Of a stretch of DNA of 19,483 bases, positions 14,613 to 19,483 are shown in pieces. A model generated the notes under the pieces. It saw nothing but the letters and a program-made list of their open reading frames with translations, was not told where the DNA came from and searched no databases. Each line of letters starts with the position of its first letter. Position 1 is the stretch's first letter. The translations under genes and the position numbers were made by a program. Source of the stretch: Bacillota bacterium (GTDB taxonomy: Bacteria > Bacillota > Clostridia > Clostridiales > Clostridiaceae); contig JAEXZL010000036.1 of the NCBI GenBank assembly GCA_023451395.1, positions 1-19,483 on the forward strand, in the 5' to 3' direction.

Positions 14613-15224
14613 TTATTCTCCCTTGTTTTCATCCTCTTCATTAAATTTTACTGTGTAACTGTACATAGGTTCCTCTTCACTGGAATTTCCTTCTCTTGTA
14701 AAGCCATCCTTAAAATTATCCTTCATTCCCGAAAACTTGCTTTTCATGTCCTCGCAAGCCTCGGACATCTTTCCTTTAACCCCTTCCATAGAATTCTTTA
14801 TAACTGTATTGATAACTTCTACTGAGCCATCCTCCTTAGTTATCTCAATGGTTAAACTAAAGGCTAAAGTAGAAATAAGAGCTACTGCGATAATTGGTGG
14901 CCATATAATAGCAATCGCCCCCGCAGCAATTCCTGCATTCACAGGTACATCCACCAGTATTCTGTTATCTCTCTTAACTACAATCCTGGAAACATTGCCC
15001 TTCTCAATAAGCTTATTAAGCTGCACTTTAAGATCCTCTAATGTAGTATAAGCTTCTTCTTTGAACTTTTTACTACTATATTCCTTTGAATCCTGACTTT
15101 CAAGATAAATAATAGCCTCTAAGACATCCCCTTGGGCAATTATTAATGCTTCCTTTGCTGCGGCATAAGTAACTCCTGTCCTTGCTATAACAGCATCTAC
15201 CTTTTCTAAAGTTATTTCACTCAT
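14613..15224 (-). CDS. UBA-like / DUF4342 protein, function unknown
   Basis: This 203-residue protein starts with a UBA-like three-helix domain (about 4-45; VDAVIARTGVTYAAAKEALI and GDVLEAIIYLE), similar to that of NAC and EF-Ts. It continues with a DUF4342 domain (about 58-140) with LKVQLNKLIEKGNVSRIVVK. A hydrophobic Ala/Ile-rich hairpin follows (about 96-124; AGIAAGAIAIIWPPIIAVAL), possibly membrane-associated. The C-terminal ~60 residues are charged and probably disordered, with a KMSEACEDMKSKFSGMKDN helix. AAGGAGTGAT overlaps the end of recO and the ATG is only four bases after its stop, so translation is likely coupled. No biochemical role is known to me. A ribosome- or membrane-linked function is only a guess from the UBA fold. 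Confidence 0.85.
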   Translation of the reverse strand: MSEITLEKVDAVIARTGVTYAAAKEALIIAQGDVLEAIIYLESQDSKEYSSKKFKEEAYTTLEDLKVQLNKLIEKGNVSRIVVKRDNRILVDVPVNAGIAAGAIAIIWPPIIAVALISTLAFSLTIEITKEDGSVEVINTVIKNSMEGVKGKMSEACEDMKSKFSGMKDNFKDGFTREGNSSEEEPMYSYTVKFNEEDENKGE

Positions 15225-15228
15225 ATTA

Positions 15229-15978
15229 TCACTCCTTTGTCATATTAAAAGTCTTTAATAAATCAAGGCTTTTTGGCCTTCTTGAATAGCTTGATGAAAT
15301 AATATAAGATAGGAGACTACCTATCTCACTTTTGACTTCGCTACTAATGTTAAGTCTGTAAATTCTATCTAGCGAGGTATTCATTAAAAATTTAAGAGTA
15401 TTGTATGCTGGTTTACTTATATCTACTGAGTTACCCTTTGGGCACTCATTACACACCCCACCGAAATAATTGAGATTTATGTAATTAGAAACTCCTATAG
15501 CTTTTTTACAGCTGATACACTGTGATAAATTAAGTCCATAGCCTGTATGACTTAGCAGCTTTAATTCAAAGGCTCTAATGAGAAGCTCATCATCTAGAGC
15601 ACCGGTATCTAAAAGGTATAAGGCTGTAACAAAATCTTTAAATAAGGCTTCATTTACCTCCCCTTCAGGCATAGAGATATCAATTAGTTCGCAAAGGTAA
15701 GAGCCATAAGTTAACTTTTCAAAATCCTTTAAAAGTCCCTGAAAGGAATTTATTATTCTTCCTTCTGAAAGATTATGTAGATTTTTTCCTTTAAAAATCA
15801 TGTATTGACCAAAGGAAAAAGTCATAGACAAAGCCATAAGCTTATTTTTACTTTTTTTTGCACCTTTAGCTATAGCTGTGATTTTACCCAGTCTTTCTGT
15901 AAATATCCAGAGAAGTTTATCATTTTCTTTATAGTCTTGAGTCTTAATTATCACTCCATGACTTTCAATAGGTGGCAG
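15229..15978 (-). CDS. recO: DNA repair protein RecO
   Basis: RecO anneals ssDNA and loads RecA onto SSB-coated gaps with RecR. An N-terminal OB fold contains VIIKTQDYKENDKLLWIFTE and GKITAIAKGAKKSKNK. The helical C-terminal part carries a zinc site, CISC and CNEC (C146, C149, C168, C171 counted from GTG). The start is unusual. The first conventional codon is GTG 15952-15954, but it has no ribosome binding site and removes the first conserved beta-strand. The frame stays open upstream through PPIESHG to CTG 15976-15978, which has GAGGAG eight bases before it, and a TGA stop lies just beyond. I therefore extend to the CTG. era lies about 20 bp upstream and the UBA-DUF4342 gene 4 bp downstream. 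Confidence 0.9.
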   Translation of the reverse strand: MPPIESHGVIIKTQDYKENDKLLWIFTERLGKITAIAKGAKKSKNKLMALSMTFSFGQYMIFKGKNLHNLSEGRIINSFQGLLKDFEKLTYGSYLCELIDISMPEGEVNEALFKDFVTALYLLDTGALDDELLIRAFELKLLSHTGYGLNLSQCISCKKAIGVSNYINLNYFGGVCNECPKGNSVDISKPAYNTLKFLMNTSLDRIYRLNISSEVKSEIGSLLSYIISSSYSRRPKSLDLLKTFNMTKE

Positions 15979-15997
15979 AAAATCATCTCCTCAAAAA

Positions 15998-16888
15998 TTA
16001 CTTATTCTTTTTATAACCAAATTCCTTCAAAAATAGAGGATTATCTCTCCAATCCTTCCTTACTTTAACAAATATCTTTAAATTAACTTTAGCATCTAAA
16101 AACTTTTCTATATCCATTCTTGCATATTGTCCAATTTTTTTAAGGGTCTGACCATTTTTACCAATAATTATAGCTTTGTGTGAATCCTTCTCACAGATTA
16201 GGTCTGCCTCAATATGATAAAATCCATTCTGCTTTTCCTTCATTTCAATAATATCAATGGCAATTCCGTGTGGAACCTCTTCATTTAAAAGCCTTAAAGC
16301 TTTCTCTCTGATGGTCTCAGCTACTATGAACTTTTCCTGAACATCTGCAGTGATATCTTCTGGATAATATTTGGGCCCCTGAGGTAAAACTTGAAGCATT
16401 AGCTTCAATAGAGTATCAACATTTTTACCTTTAAGAGCTGAAATAGGTATTATTTCTTTAAACTCCATGAAGGCTCCATAGTTTTCTAAGGTTTTTGCTA
16501 CTTTTTCCTGAGTGTTTTCATCCACCTTATTAACCACTAGGAAAACTGGAACCTTTTTGCTCTTTAGATCTTCAAGTATCATAGCATCCCCTTTGCCTAT
16601 ATCACCTTCAGGAGTAGTAAGAAACAATACTAAATCTACCTCCTTAGCTGCATCCTTAGCAGAATTCACCATATATTCTCCTAGCTTATGTCTGGGCTTG
16701 TGTATTCCTGGAGTATCAACAAAAACTATCTGATAATCATCGTCGTTAAGTATAATATTCATATTATTTCTAGTAGTTTGGGGCTTGCTGGAAACAATAG
16801 ATAGCTTTTCCCCCATTAGTTGATTAAGCAGTGTAGATTTACCTACATTAGGTCTGCCTACTATGGTAACAAATCCTGATTTAAACAT
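15998..16888 (-). CDS. era: GTPase Era
   Basis: Era binds GTP and the 3' end of 16S rRNA during 30S assembly, linking ribosome maturation to growth. The 296 residues contain all G motifs: GRPNVGKS (11-18), QTTRNN (G2, ~37-42), DTPGIHKP (58-65) and NKVD (120-123), with the G5-like ISALKGKN near 145. The C-terminal KH RNA-binding domain (about 200-285) has the signature IIGKNGQTLKKIGQYAR. AAGGAGG lies four bases before the ATG. It is 9 bp downstream of cdd and just upstream of recO, the conserved Firmicutes order. Its neighbourhood with ybeY, another 30S/16S maturation factor, is functionally coherent. Confidence 0.96.
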   Translation of the reverse strand: MFKSGFVTIVGRPNVGKSTLLNQLMGEKLSIVSSKPQTTRNNMNIILNDDDYQIVFVDTPGIHKPRHKLGEYMVNSAKDAAKEVDLVLFLTTPEGDIGKGDAMILEDLKSKKVPVFLVVNKVDENTQEKVAKTLENYGAFMEFKEIIPISALKGKNVDTLLKLMLQVLPQGPKYYPEDITADVQEKFIVAETIREKALRLLNEEVPHGIAIDIIEMKEKQNGFYHIEADLICEKDSHKAIIIGKNGQTLKKIGQYARMDIEKFLDAKVNLKIFVKVRKDWRDNPLFLKEFGYKKNK

Positions 16889-16897
16889 ACTTCCTCC

Positions 16898-17299
16898 TTA
16901 AAGCTTCAGGTCTTTTTTTGTAAAAGAACCTGGCAATATTTCATCTAGTGTAGTTTCTATATAATCATTCTTATTTTTTACTATTATTATAGGTATATCA
17001 CCCTTATCTGCAAATTCTACAATAACCTGTCTGCATATTCCACAAGGATAAGTATAGCTGTTAGGATCTCCTGTTACTGCAACAGCCTTTATGGTTTTAT
17101 ATCCTTCGGATACAGCTTTAAATATAGCAGTTCTTTCAGCACAATTAGTAGCTCCTAAGGAGGCATTTTCTATATTGCAACCGGTATAAACCTTCCCATC
17201 CTCCATTAAAATAGCGGCTCCAACCTTAAAATTCGAATAAGGTACATATGCACCTTCTCTTGCTTCTAAAGCACCCTCAATCAACTCATTAATATTCAT
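16898..17299 (-). CDS. cdd: Cytidine deaminase
   Basis: Cdd converts cytidine and deoxycytidine to uridine and deoxyuridine in pyrimidine salvage. At 133 residues it is the short tetrameric form. The zinc site and general base are C53 and E55 in NCAERTAIF, and C86 and C89 in PCGICRQVI. The substrate loop FKVGAAIL and the CNIENAS motif (41-47) are also present. AAGGAGG lies eight bases before the ATG. It lies between the kinase-phosphatase fusion gene and era, a position conserved in Bacillus and Clostridium, and is likely expressed as part of that operon. Confidence 0.96.
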   Translation of the reverse strand: MNINELIEGALEAREGAYVPYSNFKVGAAILMEDGKVYTGCNIENASLGATNCAERTAIFKAVSEGYKTIKAVAVTGDPNSYTYPCGICRQVIVEFADKGDIPIIIVKNKNDYIETTLDEILPGSFTKKDLKL

Positions 17300-17345
17300 T
17301 AATGTATCCTCCTTTTTGTCATCATTAATAATAGTTTTTTCTAAA

Positions 17346-18044
17346 TCAACTAAATACCTGAAATACCAGCAGCGTTATTGCTGTTCCAAATATAGCACCT
17401 AAAACTACTTCTAAAACTGAATGTACCTCAGAATCCACTCTACTTTGAGCTACAATAATTGCCAGCATATATGCTAGAACAATAGAAATAGATTCTTGGG
17501 TAATCAATGCTATAGTTGTGGCAATTGAAAAGGATATGGCACTATGGCCACTAGGAAGTCCCCCTTTTAATGGCGTTCCTTCTCCGTATATAGCCTTAAC
17601 TATAATTGTTGCAATAGAGACAATCACTAAAACTATAAAAATCATATATGGTTCAGACTGCTTAACTTTTTCCATCACTGTAAAGGTAATGGAGCTTAGT
17701 TTATCCCAAAAAATTATGTAGCCTATAAGTACTGCATTTATGGCGGTAACCAGCACTGCTCCTGCTGCAGTATTTTTTGCAACCTTAGCTAAGGGATGGT
17801 AATAATTGGTTGTTACATCAATAGCACTTTCAATAGCTGTATTTATAAGCTCTGCAGCAATGACCATGGTGATAGTAATTGTTATAATCATAATCTCTAT
17901 CTTGCTTATATCATAAATAAAGCAACCAGTCAAAACAAGCAGTGTAACTATCAAATGTATCCTCATATTTCTCTGTGTTCTTACAGAATAAAGAATACCT
18001 TCTATAGCAAAATTAAAACTATCAATTAGCTTTCTTACATTCAT
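17346..18044 (-). CDS. Fused undecaprenol/diacylglycerol kinase (DgkA) and PAP2 phosphatase
   Basis: The protein has about 232 residues from ATG 18042-18044. Its N-terminal half (1-115) is a DgkA-type membrane kinase with three helices and the motifs SFNFAIEGI, ELINTAIE and HPLAKVAKNTAAGAVL. Its C-terminal half is a PAP2-type membrane phosphatase with PSGHSAIS (164-167) and SRVDSEVH (H208). In Gram-positives the kinase makes undecaprenyl phosphate, so the fusion joins phosphorylation and dephosphorylation of a lipid. Key positions differ from consensus: N91 where DgkA has Asp (AKD), T157 where PAP2 motif 1 has Arg (K-x6-RP), and E212 for the final Asp. A GTG at 18065 could extend it by seven codons, but AGGAG upstream fits the ATG better, if loosely spaced (12 bases). 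Confidence 0.9.
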   Translation of the reverse strand: MNVRKLIDSFNFAIEGILYSVRTQRNMRIHLIVTLLVLTGCFIYDISKIEIMIITITITMVIAAELINTAIESAIDVTTNYYHPLAKVAKNTAAGAVLVTAINAVLIGYIIFWDKLSSITFTVMEKVKQSEPYMIFIVLVIVSIATIIVKAIYGEGTPLKGGLPSGHSAISFSIATTIALITQESISIVLAYMLAIIVAQSRVDSEVHSVLEVVLGAIFGTAITLLVFQVFS

Positions 18045-18065
18045 TAAAGCATCACTCTCCTGCAC

Positions 18066-18569
18066 TTAGCTCCTGGTAAGATTAAAGATTTCAAGTATAG
18101 ACTCTTCTCTTTCTCTCATGATTGTCTTTTCCTCTTCCTCCATATGATCATAACCTAGGAGATGAAGCACCGAGTGTACTGTGAGATAGCATGATTCTCT
18201 CAAAAAGGAATGGTTATAATCATCACACTGTTCCTTTGCTTTTTCTAAAGATAACACTATATCTCCAAGTACAAGCTCATCACCATTTAAATCTTCAGCA
18301 GCAAAAGAATGGTTTTTGTAAACATCCTTAAAAACTTTTCCTTTAGGATAATCTAACATCGGAAAGGAAAGTACATCCGTCTCTTTATCAATTCCTCTGT
18401 TTTCTAAGTTAATCTCTCTAATTGCCTCATAATCCACGATAAGAATGCTTACCTCATAAGGAACCAATACAGATTCTTCCTTAAGGGTTCTCTGCACCAC
18501 CTCTTCTAGTGTTTTAAATAGCTCCAAAGAGGTAGCTATTTTATTTTGTCTATCATCTATATAAATCAT
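18066..18569 (-). CDS. ybeY: Endoribonuclease YbeY (rRNA maturation factor)
   Basis: YbeY is a zinc metallo-endoribonuclease used in 16S rRNA 3'-end maturation and ribosome quality control. At 167 residues it is the usual size. The zinc site HxxxHxxGYDH is intact in HSVLHLLGYDH (H132, H136, H142). The upstream signature NRGIDKETDVLSFP and LGDIVLSLEKA are family hallmarks. It starts 15 bp after pgpH ends, and its stop precedes the DgkA-PAP2 start by 22 bp. Together with era in the same operon, it points to coordinated small-subunit assembly. The C-terminal REREESILEIFNLTR tail is typical of Firmicute members. Confidence 0.95.
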   Translation of the reverse strand: MIYIDDRQNKIATSLELFKTLEEVVQRTLKEESVLVPYEVSILIVDYEAIREINLENRGIDKETDVLSFPMLDYPKGKVFKDVYKNHSFAAEDLNGDELVLGDIVLSLEKAKEQCDDYNHSFLRESCYLTVHSVLHLLGYDHMEEEEKTIMREREESILEIFNLTRS

Positions 18570-18584
18570 ACAACCTCTCCTTAT

Positions 18585-19483
18585 TTATTCTTTTAAAGAT
18601 GGGTATTCTATTCTTGAATGATACATACTATTAAGGGTTTTCAAGAATGATTTTTTTATTTTATCAATATCTTTTAAAGTTAACTCACAATTATCTAACT
18701 GCCCAGTATGAAGCTTATCCTTAATTATATTATTAACCATTTCTTCTATTTTACCCTTTGTAGGTTCAGGAATTGATCTCACTGCTGCCTCAACACTATC
18801 TGCAAGCATTATTATCGCACTTTCCTTTGAGGAGGGAAGTGGGCCTGGGTATCTAAAATCCTCCTCCTTAACTTCTTCAGGCTTTTCCGAATTATTTTTC
18901 ATAGTTATATAAAAGTATTTCACTAAGGTTGTGCCATGATGCTGCATTATTACATCCTGGATTACCTTTGGAAGATTGTACTCTTTTGCCAGCTCAAGTC
19001 CATCCTTTACATGAGAAATAATAATTAAAGTGCTTAAATTTGGAGAAATTTTATCATGAGGATTATCTCTACCTGTCTGATTTTCTTTAAAGAAGTAAGG
19101 TCTTTTTATTTTTCCTGCATCATGATAATAAGATGCAATTCTCGCAAGAACAGGATTTCCACCCACTTCCTCAGCAGCCATCTCAGCAAGATTCCCCACC
19201 TGAATGGAATGATTGTAAGTTCCTGGAGCTTCAATGAGTATTTTCTTTAAAAGTGGATGATTAGGATTGGATAGTTCTAAAAGCTTCACAATTGTTACCA
19301 CATCAAAGGCAGATTCAAAAAACGGTAAGAATCCTATGGTAAGAATTCCAGCAAATAAATTTCCTACAAAGGTGAAGGCTGATTTCTTTAATATTCCTGT
19401 AATGTCATTGGAAACTAACATTCCAATGGACATCACAATTATTGCACTAATGATTCCTATATACAAACCGCTCTTCATTATAT
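18585..19483 (-). CDS. pgpH: PgpH-type HD-domain c-di-AMP phosphodiesterase (YqfF), C-terminal part
   Basis: The gene is cut by the window edge; the frame is still open at 19483. About 298 residues remain of a protein that usually has roughly 700 (extracellular 7TMR-HD domain, seven helices, cytosolic HD domain). Two of the last membrane segments are visible (about 4-23 and 35-55 from the Met at 19478). The HD hydrolase domain follows with H90 in GTYNHSIQVGNLAEMA, H119-D120 in SYYHDAGKIKRPYFF, and MQHHGTTLVKYFY, then LADSVEAAVRS. PgpH hydrolyses cyclic di-AMP, affecting osmolyte and cell-wall balance. The Met at 19478 is internal, not a start. It lies immediately upstream of ybeY, as in B. 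subtilis. Confidence 0.92.
   Translation of the reverse strand, partial: IMKSGLYIGIISAIIVMSIGMLVSNDITGILKKSAFTFVGNLFAGILTIGFLPFFESAFDVVTIVKLLELSNPNHPLLKKILIEAPGTYNHSIQVGNLAEMAAEEVGGNPVLARIASYYHDAGKIKRPYFFKENQTGRDNPHDKISPNLSTLIIISHVKDGLELAKEYNLPKVIQDVIMQHHGTTLVKYFYITMKNNSEKPEEVKEEDFRYPGPLPSSKESAIIMLADSVEAAVRSIPEPTKGKIEEMVNNIIKDKLHTGQLDNCELTLKDIDKIKKSFLKTLNSMYHSRIEYPSLKE

Noticed and set aside
14737..15051. 104-codon plus-strand open frame opposite the UBA-DUF4342 gene
   Set aside because: The minus-strand frame has recognisable domains and a ribosome binding site; the plus frame has neither and reads as the hydrophobic antisense of it.
1..19483. CRISPR array, tRNA genes, riboswitch or T-box leader, toxin-antitoxin or phage genes
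   Set aside because: Leaders and intergenic regions on both strands were read, and no regular repeats, cloverleaf sequences or T-box motif were seen.

Overview
The window is low-GC Firmicutes chromosomal DNA, best matched to a spore-forming Clostridium-type anaerobe. The reasons are AT-rich intergenic DNA, strong AGGAGG-type ribosome binding sites, a CotS-family spore coat gene, a class A-looking RNase P RNA, a pyruvate phosphate dikinase, and the conserved Firmicutes block pgpH-ybeY-dgkA-cdd-era-recO ... ccpN ... dnaG-rpoD-trmK-nif3. Almost all genes lie on the minus strand, so biological order runs from right to left. No stretch longer than about 300 bases lacks a gene or RNA.

Right side (19483 to 14613): the truncated pgpH (c-di-AMP phosphodiesterase) is followed by ybeY (rRNA processing), a fused undecaprenol/diacylglycerol kinase-PAP2 phosphatase, cdd, era, recO and a UBA-DUF4342 gene. 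These are tightly spaced and probably form one operon for envelope lipid turnover, ribosome maturation and DNA repair. A long-loop inverted repeat with a U-tract follows.

Centre (14613 to 8575): a ccpN-like HTH-CBS repressor gene with its own extended -10 promoter lies directly upstream of ppdK, a plausible gluconeogenesis switch. A bidirectional terminator separates ppdK from the only plus-strand chromosomal gene, a cotS-type spore coat gene. This gene is divergent from a dgt-type HD-domain triphosphohydrolase gene.

Left-centre (8646 to 3640): dnaG-rpoD is the macromolecular synthesis pair (primase and primary sigma factor). It has a sigma-H-like promoter upstream and a strong terminator overlapping the rpoD stop. 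Overlapping trmK and nif3 genes and then rnpB follow, rnpB having its own promoter and terminator.

Left end (3475 to 1): a bacteriohemerythrin gene, a glycerophosphodiester phosphodiesterase-DUF2721 pair with a terminator, and a ROK glucokinase-HAD phosphatase pair. The window opens with the 3' end of an IS3-family insertion sequence, 16 bp downstream of the HAD gene.

I found no CRISPR array, prophage, defence island or evident new multi-gene system. The items most worth checking are the sigma-H-type promoter on dnaG-rpoD, the probable non-canonical CTG start of recO, altered catalytic positions in both halves of the kinase-phosphatase fusion, and the ccpN-ppdK pairing. All family assignments come from recognising motifs by eye; no database search was run.
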